A DNA stretch of 64,000 nucleotides from Flavobacterium sp. (GCA_029946065.1 JAQSDU010000020.1:1-64000); one strand, 5' to 3'. Positions 53,160 to 63,579 are shown, counted from the stretch's first letter. The notes: a model not told the origin generated them from the letters alone. Numbers and translations: made by a program.

Positions 53160-56100
53160 ATGAAAAGTATGATTGAAAACAAGAGCGACAATGCATCCTG
53201 TGGATGTGAAGACCCAATTGAGTGCTTGCGTCACATGTTTTGTGACCTTGTTCAAAAGAAAAGGGTAGCTCAGGGTCAATGCCCGGTACGCAGGCCTGTA
53301 TTTTTGAGAACGCACGGCATTATGAAAGGAACCTTTACCATACTGGATGGGCTTCCTGAAGATTTGAAACAGGGAATGTTTAAAAAGGCAGGAGATTTCC
53401 CTACGTACGTGCGTTATTCTTCAGATCTGTCGGATGGCAGACCCGACTGGATGAGTACGATAGGTATTGGAATCAAAGTATTTGGCATCGAAGGAGAAAA
53501 AATGGTGAGCGACGATGGCGCTAATACAGCCGATTTGCTTATGCAGAATGTACCATTCTTTTTTGTAGACAATGCAAGTGATATGTGCAACTTCACAAAA
53601 GCAAGCCTTGAAGGTTGGGGAGATGACTGGGTGCGGCAAAATGCACCACAAACCAATGAACTTTTAGACAAAATGGCTAAGCCAATTCGGTCAGTACTTG
53701 AAACTCAGTTATGGAGTGTAGTGCCGTTTATGCTAGGCCTTAATAATCATTGTAAATATATATTACGCCCGGGAACATCAACTTTTGCCGGAGATCCCGA
53801 TATCAATGACCCTGATTTTATGGCAAAAGACCTGGCGGCACGTATGGCTTTAGGTCCGGTTACACTGGATATACTAATTCAAAAACGTCCAGATGCAGCA
53901 GAATATGGTGAAGCTTATATAGATGAGCATTTTCCATTGGATCGTGCTACAGTGATATGGGATGAAAAAATTGCTGTACCGGTGAAAGTTGCTACCATCC
54001 ATTTACCACAACAGAATATTACTGTTGATGAGCAAGAAATATATGGCGATTGGTTGGCGTTCAATATTGGGCGTGTGCCTTTTGATAACCAACCGGTAGG
54101 AAGTGTGGCACAGGCAAGAGTGAGTGTTTATCAAACCAGCGCGAACTATCGCAGGGAAATGAATGGACAACCGGTAACAGAGCCTAATACACCGGGCGAG
54201 CCTATAATAAAAAACCCAGTGTGTCCATTTCCGCATCACAAACCTGCCAAGCCGGAACCTGCAGCACTTACAGAAGATCAAATTAAGCGAATAACCCATG
54301 TAAGGATTCACCCGGGTATTGGTGTGGCCCGCGTAGGAGATAGTCCTAATGAGTATTATATAGGCCCTGAAGTGTTTGATCCTGAACCAACAAAATTTGG
54401 TTCAACAAGAGATGCCGGAGGAGCAATAAAACGTCAGGCAGCGCGCTTCAGGATATATGCTTATGATAAATACGGTAATGTAGTCGGAGAGGTAGAACAT
54501 ACCAAAAATTCCAACATACAGTGGTCTGTACATCTTGCCAATAAGAAAGCGGCATGGTACCAGTTCAATGCAGCCATGGATATCCCTGCAACGGTAAGCC
54601 TTACAGTTCCTTTAAGAAATCCTGATGTAAAAGGTGGTGCCAGAGGAGCTTTGTGTATTGATCCTGGTAAAACAGTTATCATGGGAGTTAACATGAAGGA
54701 CTCAAGCTATGTAATGACTGGTGATTTTGAGGGGACACCAGTAACACTTGGAGAACTTAGGACAGACGAGGCAGGACGATTATTGGTTCTGCCGGGATTT
54801 GGAGTCTCAGCCAGCCCCTCTAATCAGCCGGTATACAGGCCTGCAGATCCAAACAGTTTTAATAATGCCAATGGGTGGTATGACGATATTGCCGACGGAC
54901 CCGTATATGCAAAAGTAACCATTGGAGGTATTGACTATGATGCAGACTCTGCATGGGTCGCATCGGCTCCGCCAAATTTTGCTCCAGATCTGGTAGGTTG
55001 GAGAACGATGGACGATCTTTTGCAAAACGTATATATGCAATCAGGTATGCTAAGCGTACCGCAACATATATCTTTTAATGATCATGTTTGCCCTATCCTT
55101 GAACGCTTAAGCGAATTGCAATGGGTAAATAAAGGATTTTTGTCTATGTTTGGCGCTGGGGCGCCTATGAATTTCAGTGATCCTGAATTGATGAAGAAAT
55201 TATCATACGTACCAATGGACACCACAATGTATCCTGATCCGTATGCTGAACTTCGTCGCAGTATATTCAATAGTTTCAGGCCTACAAACACTACTACAGC
55301 TGAAGTTGCAGCATGGCCATCCCTCTATGGTGATGCATTTGGCTATACAAATCCAGACCCAAATCTTCCTCCGGCTGCATCGACTTACCTTCAGTTACCG
55401 CCATTCTATAATTATGTGCTTACTAACTGGGTACAAGGGCTTTTTATAAATGATTACGATCCTAACAAAAAGGAGCCACACAAAATAGAAGAAGTTGATC
55501 TTCAAAAACAACCCGAAATGCTTGATAGATCGGCTATGCATTTTTGCCTTGCTGATGCTTTCCATCCGGGAGCAGAACTTACATGGCCTATGCGTAATGC
55601 CTCAATATACAGGGCTCCTTACCGTATACGTAAATGTGAAGAAGGGATAAGTGATCCTGTATATGGTGCTACTCTTGACTGTAATGCTGTAAAGGCTGTA
55701 AACGGACCATTGTACGGACAATCAGCGGGAGATCTTACTCGTTGGATGGCACTGCCTTGGCAGGGAGATACCGCATTTTGCCGTTCAGGCTATGATTTTG
55801 AATATGATCCTTACTTGCCTACATTTTGGCCGGCGCGTGTGCCAAATCAGGTGCTGACTAATGTAGACTATGGTGTTCTGTGTGATGTGACGCAACCGAT
55901 GGATATTCGTATTGCAGCCTTTCAAAACAGACCTAACTGGGTAAGACAGTTTCCTCAAGTTCCGGCGCCAGAGGTAATGATGTTTATGGTGTCACATTTT
56001 AGCCAGATGGGAATTATTGAGTCAAGACCGCGCCCTGAAGATTTGGACTGGCTTCCTGAGAATATCTATGTTGAGAATCTTACCAAAGAAGAAAGTGCCA

Positions 56101-56237
56101 ATCTTAAGATTGATCATCGTCTGTTCAATAAAGAATTTAGTGAACTCGGATTATTCGATCGTAAACTTGCCGAGGCAGGCTGGATAAGTGAAGAACAAAG
56201 AAATGAGTTCTTAACAATTAAACGACGAGGCAACTAA
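53160..56237 (+). CDS. Catalase-LodA fusion: CTQ-dependent amino-acid oxidase with N-terminal catalase-like domain
   Basis: A 1025-aa protein. Residues about 20-340 resemble catalase: RTHGIMKGTFTILDG around a distal His, DFPTYVRYSSD, FFVDNASDM and ARVSVYQTSANYRREMNGQP near the heme Tyr region. From about 375 it is LodA/GoxA-like (THVRIHPGIGVARVGDS). The cysteine tryptophylquinone residues seem present: Cys796 in HFCLADAFHPGAELTW and Trp862 in LTRWMALPWQ, 66 apart (65 in LodA, Cys516-Trp581). LodA-type enzymes deaminate amino acids and release hydrogen peroxide; the fused catalase could remove it. The next gene is the LodB partner. IS1 remnants flank both genes. Confidence 0.8.
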   Translation: MKSMIENKSDNASCGCEDPIECLRHMFCDLVQKKRVAQGQCPVRRPVFLRTHGIMKGTFTILDGLPEDLKQGMFKKAGDFPTYVRYSSDLSDGRPDWMSTIGIGIKVFGIEGEKMVSDDGANTADLLMQNVPFFFVDNASDMCNFTKASLEGWGDDWVRQNAPQTNELLDKMAKPIRSVLETQLWSVVPFMLGLNNHCKYILRPGTSTFAGDPDINDPDFMAKDLAARMALGPVTLDILIQKRPDAAEYGEAYIDEHFPLDRATVIWDEKIAVPVKVATIHLPQQNITVDEQEIYGDWLAFNIGRVPFDNQPVGSVAQARVSVYQTSANYRREMNGQPVTEPNTPGEPIIKNPVCPFPHHKPAKPEPAALTEDQIKRITHVRIHPGIGVARVGDSPNEYYIGPEVFDPEPTKFGSTRDAGGAIKRQAARFRIYAYDKYGNVVGEVEHTKNSNIQWSVHLANKKAAWYQFNAAMDIPATVSLTVPLRNPDVKGGARGALCIDPGKTVIMGVNMKDSSYVMTGDFEGTPVTLGELRTDEAGRLLVLPGFGVSASPSNQPVYRPADPNSFNNANGWYDDIADGPVYAKVTIGGIDYDADSAWVASAPPNFAPDLVGWRTMDDLLQNVYMQSGMLSVPQHISFNDHVCPILERLSELQWVNKGFLSMFGAGAPMNFSDPELMKKLSYVPMDTTMYPDPYAELRRSIFNSFRPTNTTTAEVAAWPSLYGDAFGYTNPDPNLPPAASTYLQLPPFYNYVLTNWVQGLFINDYDPNKKEPHKIEEVDLQKQPEMLDRSAMHFCLADAFHPGAELTWPMRNASIYRAPYRIRKCEEGISDPVYGATLDCNAVKAVNGPLYGQSAGDLTRWMALPWQGDTAFCRSGYDFEYDPYLPTFWPARVPNQVLTNVDYGVLCDVTQPMDIRIAAFQNRPNWVRQFPQVPAPEVMMFMVSHFSQMGIIESRPRPEDLDWLPENIYVENLTKEESANLKIDHRLFNKEFSELGLFDRKLAEAGWISEEQRNEFLTIKRRGN

Positions 56238-56239
56238 TA

Positions 56240-57349
56240 GTGAATGTCATTCAATTTGACGTAGTTATTGCTGGCGGCGGCCCTTCGGGATGCGCCGCCG
56301 CAATTGCTTTAAAGCAGTCAGGAATTAACGTGTGTCTTGTGGATAAGGAGCATGAAAACAAACGCAAAGTGGGTGAATCTATTCCCGGAGCATCTGTCAG
56401 GCTTTTAAAAAAGCTGGGGATAAATGGTATTGATTCGTTATTAAATTCAAGCGATTATAAACACTGTCTTGTAAATGCTTCGTCTTGGGGTAATGAAGAA
56501 TGGGTATACAAATCAGGCATACAAAATCCCGAAGGAGGCGGATATCATGTTAATAGGGCGATTTTAGATAAAGCACTTCTTCAAAGGGCCATTTCTGTTG
56601 GTGTTGTTGTGTATGCCGATATGATAGATAATGTTAATCCTATATCGAACCAAACCAACTTAGGTTTTACCATCCGATTTAAATATGACGGACAGAAAAG
56701 TATAAATACAAAATGGCTAATTGACGCAACAGGCCGTAAGGCAACTATAGGCCGCAAATTTGGTTTGAAAAGAGAGCGAATTGACGACCAGATGGCAGCG
56801 GTGAATTGGGTAAGTACTCCCGAAAATGATACTGACCATGCAACCCGCATAAAATCTGTACCCGATGGATGGTGGTACACATCACTTTTGCCTGACCAAA
56901 GCAGGGTCATTGGTTTTCAAAGCCTACCTAATACTGTGAGTAAAATGTATAAACAACCTGATTTGTTTTTTGAAAAATTTAATAATGCTGGAATACTATC
57001 TTATGAAATTAAAAAAGAATCAAGACTTCAAAGCATTGCGGTTGAGGCTGGATTGGCTAAATCCAATCCGGTTGTAAAAAACCACATACTTTGCGTAGGT
57101 GATGCTGCGCTTTCTTTTGATCCGCTGTCTTCGCAAGGAATTTTCTTTGCGTTGTATAGTGGTATTAAAGGAGCTGAAGCTATTATAAATTGCCTTGGCA
57201 ATAGTAATATTGAGGATAAAATCCTTTGCGATTATCAGTCAATTGTGCAACGGGTATTTAATGAAAATAGAAAATCACTGCAATACTTCTATTTGAACGA
57301 ACTTCGTTACCAAAATAATCCTTATTGGAAAGGCCGTTGGCTGTTCTAA
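56240..57349 (+). CDS. LodB-like FAD-dependent oxidoreductase
   Basis: A 369-aa protein starting with GTG at 56240, 2 nt past the LodA-like stop (coupled translation). GGGPSGCAAAIALKQSGI is the FAD-binding Rossmann motif; GDAALSFDPLSSQGIFFALY is the second FAD motif typical of the halogenase-like/LodB group. LodB proteins are needed to form the CTQ cofactor of the partner LodA. The length fits the family. Confidence 0.85.
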   Translation: MNVIQFDVVIAGGGPSGCAAAIALKQSGINVCLVDKEHENKRKVGESIPGASVRLLKKLGINGIDSLLNSSDYKHCLVNASSWGNEEWVYKSGIQNPEGGGYHVNRAILDKALLQRAISVGVVVYADMIDNVNPISNQTNLGFTIRFKYDGQKSINTKWLIDATGRKATIGRKFGLKRERIDDQMAAVNWVSTPENDTDHATRIKSVPDGWWYTSLLPDQSRVIGFQSLPNTVSKMYKQPDLFFEKFNNAGILSYEIKKESRLQSIAVEAGLAKSNPVVKNHILCVGDAALSFDPLSSQGIFFALYSGIKGAEAIINCLGNSNIEDKILCDYQSIVQRVFNENRKSLQYFYLNELRYQNNPYWKGRWLF

Positions 57350-57428
57350 TACAATTGAAAAAGCATGGTGGGGTATAACGGTAGTGTATCAAACATGTTG
57401 GTTTGACAAACCACGAATCCAATCATTT

Positions 57429-57556
57429 GATGGTGGTGTTCCAAAGTGGTAATGTTCCAGATTTAGTGATGGTCTAATATTCATCTCTTAAAACGCTAAA
57501 AATCAATAATAAATAATTTTTAAAGCAAAAAGGCGGACTATATAGTTCGCCTTTTT
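57429..57556. mobile_element. IS1-type element end with terminator hairpin, copy 2
   Basis: GTGTTCCAAAGTGGTAATG, then TTCCAGATTTAGTGATGGTC, an AAAACGCTAAAAATCA block and AAAAAGGCGGACT-ATAT-AGTTCGCCTTTTT (57527-57556). It matches 52183-52290 throughout. The hairpin can terminate both LodB (plus) and the HMA gene (minus). With copy 1 it brackets the LodA/LodB genes. Confidence 0.6.
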
Positions 57557-57563
57557 CCATAAA

Positions 57564-57920
57564 TTAAGCTTTGCAACAGTCGTCCAGTTTTTCAACCGCC
57601 AAAGGATCGGCTTTTATTTCATCGGCATCATAACCTAATTTGCTGATGGCGGTCTTAATTGCCGGTAAATCGGTTTTTTTTGCGTTGAAAATCACTTCGA
57701 TAGTTTTTTTGTCCTCGTTTAATGTAATCATCTGTATCCCTTTCTGCTTTAGTAAATATTTTTGAAGCAATCCGCCGCAACTTGGACATGCCTTGCAATG
57801 ATCACAAGCGATTGATGTTTTAATAATTACTTTCTGCACGCCTTTCGACTGCTGTCCCGTCGCGTTGTTTGATAACAACATAGCGGCAAAAATGCAGATT
57901 GTGCTTAGGAAATTTTTCAT
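57564..57920 (-). CDS. Exported heavy-metal-associated (HMA, MerP-like) protein
   Basis: A 118-aa protein with signal peptide (MKNFLSTICIFAAMLLSNN, cleavage after ATG or Q-Q) and an HMA fold: VIIKTSIACDHCKACPSCGG (two CxxC pairs), ITLNEDKKTIEVIFNAKKTD, IKTAISKLGYDADEI. Cys residues near the end (LDDCCKA) may bind metal too. Last gene of the efflux cluster; probably a periplasmic metal carrier for the RND pump. Confidence 0.82.
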   Translation of the reverse strand: MKNFLSTICIFAAMLLSNNATGQQSKGVQKVIIKTSIACDHCKACPSCGGLLQKYLLKQKGIQMITLNEDKKTIEVIFNAKKTDLPAIKTAISKLGYDADEIKADPLAVEKLDDCCKA

Positions 57921-57945
57921 TTTATATAATATTTTAATTAATAGC

Positions 57946-59115
57946 CTATTCTTCTTCCTCGCTGTTTTTCATCTTAGAAAGTAACTCGTAGGCACCGTTT
58001 GTAACAATTTTCCAATTCGTATAATCTGTTCCTTCGTCGAAAATCAGTGCTGTATAATTTAACTCGGTTACGCCAACTTTTACATTGATCAATTTATACT
58101 GTGTTGTTTTTTTATCGCCTTTGGCTTGGTCGCTTTCTACAAAGATATATTTGCTGCCCTGAAATTCGACAATCGCTTTCGATGGCACAGCCGAAACCTG
58201 CTCGGTACCACTTTCAACCAATGCTTTCAAGTACATTCCCGGCAAAAGATTAGTGTCTTCCTTATCTAAATGGCAATGGATCTGGACTGTCCGTTCACTA
58301 CTGATTTCCTTGCCAACAAGGTAAACCGTCGCCATCCTTTCAGTAGTTTCATTCGCTAAAGTAAAACGAACTTTTTGTCCGATTTTTAGTTTGGGTACAT
58401 CTTTTTCGAATACTGTAAGTTCCGCATGCAAATGACTGGTATCGGCAATCTTGAATAGTACATCTGTAGGGCTTGCAAAAGCGCCAATATTGGTGTTTAC
58501 TTCTGTCACATACCCATTAATCGGTGAATACAACGGAATTGTACTTTGAATGTTTCCGTTTTCAAGGCTCCCGATATTAATGTTCATTAATTGCAGTTTT
58601 GTTTTTAATCCGGCTACACGGGCACGCATGCTTTCGTATTCAGATTTAGATTTCTGTAAGGTCTTTAGCGCATTGACATTTTCCTTTGACAATTCCTGCT
58701 GCCGCTCATAATCTTGTTTCAGGTAATTCAACTGGCTTTTAAGATCAATATAATCCTGCTGGGGCTGAACATAATCGGGATTTTGCATCATCGCCACGAC
58801 CTGACCTTTTCGGACTTTCATTCCCTGTAACATTTCGGTGCTTTTAACAAAGCCTCCAAATGGTGTAGATATAGAAACTAAATTCTGAGGCGGAACATCT
58901 AGCATACCGTTGACTTTTGTTGTGCCGCTGAGTGCCTTTAATTCGATCATACCGAATTGGATATCGGCAGATTTAAACTGTTCTGGCGTAATTTCGACCA
59001 TATTGGCTTGTACTTCTGGCTCGGCTTCTTTTGGTGTTTCTTTTGGCTTATCGTTACAGTTTACTAATAGTGTCGCCGTAAAAAGCAGTATTGTGATTTT
59101 ATATAATGATTTCAT
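57946..59115 (-). CDS. RND heavy-metal efflux adaptor lipoprotein (CzcB/CusB-like)
   Basis: A 389-aa membrane-fusion protein. The lipobox LLVNC follows a short hydrophobic leader (KITILLFTATLLVNC), anchoring it to the inner membrane. The lipoyl/hairpin region (QPQQDYIDLKSQLNYLKQDY) and beta-barrel domain (VFEKDVPKLKIGQKVRFTLA) follow the standard order. It lies 16 bp after the pump gene. No separate N-terminal metal domain. Confidence 0.88.
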   Translation of the reverse strand: MKSLYKITILLFTATLLVNCNDKPKETPKEAEPEVQANMVEITPEQFKSADIQFGMIELKALSGTTKVNGMLDVPPQNLVSISTPFGGFVKSTEMLQGMKVRKGQVVAMMQNPDYVQPQQDYIDLKSQLNYLKQDYERQQELSKENVNALKTLQKSKSEYESMRARVAGLKTKLQLMNINIGSLENGNIQSTIPLYSPINGYVTEVNTNIGAFASPTDVLFKIADTSHLHAELTVFEKDVPKLKIGQKVRFTLANETTERMATVYLVGKEISSERTVQIHCHLDKEDTNLLPGMYLKALVESGTEQVSAVPSKAIVEFQGSKYIFVESDQAKGDKKTTQYKLINVKVGVTELNYTALIFDEGTDYTNWKIVTNGAYELLSKMKNSEEEE

Positions 59116-59131
59116 CGTTACTTATTTGAAG

Positions 59132-62100
59132 TTAGTTTTTTCCCGTCAGGTATTCCAACAAGGTAATGCTAAGGTTGTATTGCAATATCGCAGTGAGGTA
59201 ATTTTCGCGGATGCTGTTTGCCGTACGTAAATTGAAAAGGTTTTCGGCATAGCTGATATCGCCATTCTTATAAGCACTTTCACTTTTTGATAGCAGTAAT
59301 GCTGCATTCGGAAGCCCAGATGCCTTGTAATAATCTATGCTTTTTCGATTTTTTTCGTATTCCTGTAATGCCTGTTCATATTGCCCTTTCAGATTGATTT
59401 GCTGGCTTTCGAGATTTTTCCCCGCAATGTCCTTACTTATCGCCGCCGATTTGACTTTGGAATTGTAGGAGCCAAAGAAAATCGGAACGGCTATTCCTAA
59501 TTGAAATCCCTGAAAACGGTTTCCTGAAGCTGCAATTGTCAATCCGGAAGCATCGACAGTTGAACCGATAAGCGACTGGTTGAAATAACCAAAAGTCAGG
59601 TCTGGCAGTGCTTTTGATTGCGCTACACGTTTTTGCTTGTCTGCTACCTCAATTTGCTGCTGCAAAAACGCCAGTGAAGGGTTAGCAGTTGCAGCGCTGT
59701 CGTTATTTAAAGTATTGAAATCCTTTTGCGAAAAATCTTTATCGGCAATCGCAACCTTTTCATCGCTTCCCAACAACACCTGAAGCTGCGATAAATAAAT
59801 ATCGATATTCGAGTCATTCTGGCTTAAAATATTGAGGGTTTCATTTAGTTGCGTTTCGGCTGTGCTTTGCTCCAATAAGGTACTTTCACCTGTTTTGTAA
59901 CGCAGTGCTGCAGATTTTAGAAATCCGCTATAAATGCTGTCTTGTTTTTTAAGTAGTATTTGTCTTGCGTACAAGTATTGAAGATTGGTATAAGCTTGTT
60001 TTATGCGGTACACCAATTCGTTCTTTGTAATCCCGGCACGAAGTTCACTGCTTTTAATCAAGGCATTGCCCAAAGCCGCATTAGCCGAAAATACCGTCGG
60101 GAATGGTATCGTTTGGGAAACGGAGAAATAATTGTCGTTTTTTACATAACTGTTAATCTGCCCAAATTGCCCGGAGAATTCCGTTTTTGGGATTTCCACA
60201 GCCGATTTCTTTAATTGCTGTTGGTACTTAATATCCAATTGGGAAGTTGTGATTTCCCGGTTGTTTTTCAATCCCTGTTCAATGGCTTCGGGAAGTGTCA
60301 GCGGTTTTGTCTGTGCCTTTGCAAAATTGGCGCAAAGCAATAAAAGCACGACGGTAATGGCCGGAGTAGTTTTCATTGTTTTTCTTTTAAAATTTTCAAA
60401 CCATATATAGAGAATTGGCAAAACAAGTAGGGTCAATAACGTAGCTGTGAATAAGCCGCCTATTACAACTGTTGCTAAAGGTTTCTGAACCTCGCCGCCG
60501 CTGCCGTGAGATAATGCCATTGGCAGAAATCCTAAGGAAGCAACAAGTGCCGTCATGACTACGGGTCTTAATCTTACAGAAGTTCCCTTGATTACAATTT
60601 GTTTTAAATCGGTCATTCCGTCTTTTTTGAGGGAATTAAATTCAGCAATCAGTACGATACCATTTAACACCGCGACACCAAATAATGCAATAAATCCGAC
60701 ACCGGCAGAAATACTGAAAGGCATTCCACGCAACCAAAGTGCAAAGATTCCGCCGATTGCAGATAATGGGATAGCTGTAAAAATCAATAACGCTTGTTTT
60801 AGGGAACCGAATGCAAAGAACAGCAATAGGAATATCAATGCCAATGATACCGGCACGGCGATGCTCAATCTGTCTTTTGCCGCCTGAAGGTTCTCAAAAG
60901 TTCCGCCATAAGTAGGATAATAACCCGGGTCAAATTTGACTTGTGTATCTATTTTTTCTTGTATCTCAGAAACGATACTTTCCACATCGCGACCACGAAC
61001 ATTAAAACCCACGATGATACGGCGTTTGGCATCATCTCTTTGTATTTGGTTTGGACCCTCTTTGTATTCTATATCTGCAACCTGTTCTAACGGAATCTGA
61101 TTGCCATTCGGTGCGGTTACAAAAAGGTTCTTCACATCGTCGAGCGTCTGGCGGTTTTGCTCTCCTAAACGAACTACAAGGTCGAAACGTTTTTCGCCTT
61201 CAAAAACAAGTCCTGCGGATTCTCCGGCAAAGCCCGCACGGATGGCGGTATTGACATCTTCAATGTTTAATCCGAATTGTGCAATTTTATCCCTGTGGAA
61301 TTCAATTACGACCTGCGGCAATCCTGAAACTTCTTCGACATAAATATCTTCGGCACCGTCAATCTTTCTTGCTATACTGCCGATTTGCTTGGCATATTTG
61401 GTCAACTTGTTGAGGTCTTCTCCATAAATCTTTATCGCAACGTCCTGTTTTACTCCCGAAATCAATTCATTAAAACGCATCTGTATAGGCTGCTGGAAAC
61501 CGAAAGTGGTGCCGGCAATGTGCTGCTCTAATTTTGCCTGCATCAGTTCTGCCAGTGCTTCGGTGTTATCGGCACTTGTCCATTCGCTTTTATCCTTCAG
61601 GATAATCATCAGGTCACAAGCTTCAACAGGCATTGGGTCGGTTGGGATTTCGGAAGAGCCAATCTTTCCGATAACTTCTTTGACTTCCGGAAAATTATCT
61701 TTTAGGACTTTGGCTGCCTTTTGCGTCGATTCTACTGTTTGTGACAAGCTGCTTCCGGTGAGTACACGCATTTCAACTGCGAAATCTCCTTCTTCAAGCG
61801 TCGGGATAAATTCGGCACCCAAATAGCTGAATACTACAAAACTAAATACTAATATTCCTGTTGCGACACCTACAATCATTGCTTTTGATCTTAAAGAAAA
61901 TGCTAATAACGGTGTGTAAAATCGTTGTATCATATTGATAATCCTATCGGAAATATTCGGTTTATCAGAAACTTTTTTGTTTAAAAACAAAGCGCTCATT
62001 ACAGGAACGTAGGTAAGGGAAAGGATAAACGCACCTAATATGGCGAACGAAACTGTTTGTGCCATTGGGCGAAACATCTTGCCTTCGACACCTACCAACG

Positions 62101-63493
62101 CTAATATTGGCAGGTAAACAATCAGGATTACGATTTGGCCGAATGCTGCCGAACTCATCATTTTACGGGCGTTACTGATGACGCCGGAATCCATTTGTTC
62201 CTGCGTAATCTGTTGTCCTTTGTGCTTTACATATAAATAGTGCATTGTGGCTTCGATAATGATAACTGCACCATCGACAATCAATCCAAAATCAATTGCG
62301 CCAAGGCTCATTAAGTTGCCATCGACGCCAAAAAGGTTCATCAGGCAGATTGCAAATAACATTGACAGCGGAATTACGGATGCTACGATGAGGCCCGCCC
62401 TGAAATTGCCTAATAGCAATACCAAAACAAAAATCACGATTAATGCGCCTTCAGCAAGGTTTTTTGTAACTGTACCGATGGCGTTGTCAACGAGTTTGGT
62501 GCGGTCTAGGAATGGCTCGATGGTAACGCCTTTGGGCAAAGTCTTTTCAATCTGTGCCATCCGGGTTTTGACATTGCCGATCACTTTGGAAGCATTCGCG
62601 CCTTTAAGCATCAATACGATTCCGCCGACTACTTCGCCCTCGTCATTTCGTGTCATGGCGCCGTATCTGGTTGCCGCTCCGATATTCACTTCAGCGACAT
62701 TTCTTATCAAAACAGGAATGCTGTTGTCGTTTGTCTTTACAACAATATTTTCGATATCGTCAATGCTTTTTATCAAGCCCTCGCTGCGGATAAAGTAGGC
62801 ATTGGGTTTTTTATCGATATAAGCACCGCCGGTGTTTTGGTTGTTTTTTTTCAAAGCGCTGAAGACATCGCTGATACTGATGTTCATGCTGCGTAGCTTG
62901 TCGGGATTCAATGCAATTTCGTATTGTTTCAGAAAACCTCCGAAACTGCTTACGTCGGCAATACCAGGAACACCGAGTAATTGCCTGCGTACAATCCAGT
63001 CCTGAATCGTGCGTAGTTCTGTTGCGTTGTATTGCTTTTCGTAGCCTTTTTTGGTGTGGATTACATATTGGTAAATTTCGCCCAACCCCGTCGAAACGGG
63101 CGCCATTTCAGGCCGGCCCATTCCGGGAGGGATTTGCTCGGTGGCTTCGGAAAGCCTTTCGCTGACTTGTTGTCGCGCCCAATATACATCAACGTCTTCC
63201 TTGAATACGACGGTAACAACTGATAAACCAAAACGGCTAAAAGAACGTACCTCTTCAATTTCGGTGATGGTTGCCATTGTTTGTTCGATAGGAAAAGTAA
63301 CAAAGCGCTCGATATCTTCGGCACCATTGCTTGGCGAAGTGGTAATAATCTGTACCTGATTGTTGGTGATGTCAGGAACGGCATCGATAGGCAGTTGCCT
63401 GACGGAATAAACACCCCAAATAATGAGTGCTAAAACCATAAGTCCAACAACCAGTTTGTTCTTCACAGAGAACTGGATGATTTTGTTTAACAT
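59132..63493 (-). CDS. CzcA-type RND heavy-metal pump fused to a TolC-like outer-membrane factor
   Basis: A 1453-aa fusion. Residues 1-1035 are a complete HME-RND transporter: ISTS-type N-terminus (VRQLPIDAVPDITNNQVQII), the TM4 signature DFGLIVDGAVIIIE with both Asp (Co/Zn/Cd-type signature), and a full set of membrane segments. From residue 1040 (MKTTPAITVVLLLLCANFAKAQ, an internal signal-peptide-like segment with its own Met) a TolC-like outer-membrane efflux protein follows (LPEAIEQGLKNNREITTSQL). Such fusions are known in Bacteroidota. The internal Met could act as a separate start. Metal specificity is inferred from the motif only. Confidence 0.9.
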   Translation of the reverse strand: MLNKIIQFSVKNKLVVGLMVLALIIWGVYSVRQLPIDAVPDITNNQVQIITTSPSNGAEDIERFVTFPIEQTMATITEIEEVRSFSRFGLSVVTVVFKEDVDVYWARQQVSERLSEATEQIPPGMGRPEMAPVSTGLGEIYQYVIHTKKGYEKQYNATELRTIQDWIVRRQLLGVPGIADVSSFGGFLKQYEIALNPDKLRSMNISISDVFSALKKNNQNTGGAYIDKKPNAYFIRSEGLIKSIDDIENIVVKTNDNSIPVLIRNVAEVNIGAATRYGAMTRNDEGEVVGGIVLMLKGANASKVIGNVKTRMAQIEKTLPKGVTIEPFLDRTKLVDNAIGTVTKNLAEGALIVIFVLVLLLGNFRAGLIVASVIPLSMLFAICLMNLFGVDGNLMSLGAIDFGLIVDGAVIIIEATMHYLYVKHKGQQITQEQMDSGVISNARKMMSSAAFGQIVILIVYLPILALVGVEGKMFRPMAQTVSFAILGAFILSLTYVPVMSALFLNKKVSDKPNISDRIINMIQRFYTPLLAFSLRSKAMIVGVATGILVFSFVVFSYLGAEFIPTLEEGDFAVEMRVLTGSSLSQTVESTQKAAKVLKDNFPEVKEVIGKIGSSEIPTDPMPVEACDLMIILKDKSEWTSADNTEALAELMQAKLEQHIAGTTFGFQQPIQMRFNELISGVKQDVAIKIYGEDLNKLTKYAKQIGSIARKIDGAEDIYVEEVSGLPQVVIEFHRDKIAQFGLNIEDVNTAIRAGFAGESAGLVFEGEKRFDLVVRLGEQNRQTLDDVKNLFVTAPNGNQIPLEQVADIEYKEGPNQIQRDDAKRRIIVGFNVRGRDVESIVSEIQEKIDTQVKFDPGYYPTYGGTFENLQAAKDRLSIAVPVSLALIFLLLFFAFGSLKQALLIFTAIPLSAIGGIFALWLRGMPFSISAGVGFIALFGVAVLNGIVLIAEFNSLKKDGMTDLKQIVIKGTSVRLRPVVMTALVASLGFLPMALSHGSGGEVQKPLATVVIGGLFTATLLTLLVLPILYIWFENFKRKTMKTTPAITVVLLLLCANFAKAQTKPLTLPEAIEQGLKNNREITTSQLDIKYQQQLKKSAVEIPKTEFSGQFGQINSYVKNDNYFSVSQTIPFPTVFSANAALGNALIKSSELRAGITKNELVYRIKQAYTNLQYLYARQILLKKQDSIYSGFLKSAALRYKTGESTLLEQSTAETQLNETLNILSQNDSNIDIYLSQLQVLLGSDEKVAIADKDFSQKDFNTLNNDSAATANPSLAFLQQQIEVADKQKRVAQSKALPDLTFGYFNQSLIGSTVDASGLTIAASGNRFQGFQLGIAVPIFFGSYNSKVKSAAISKDIAGKNLESQQINLKGQYEQALQEYEKNRKSIDYYKASGLPNAALLLSKSESAYKNGDISYAENLFNLRTANSIRENYLTAILQYNLSITLLEYLTGKN

Positions 63494-63579
63494 AGGATAT
63501 TTTAGTTAAATGACAATAAGATAATTATGGCGGTAAGCCACAAGGATTTGTTCCGGAAACCCGAAACACAGCAAGTCAT

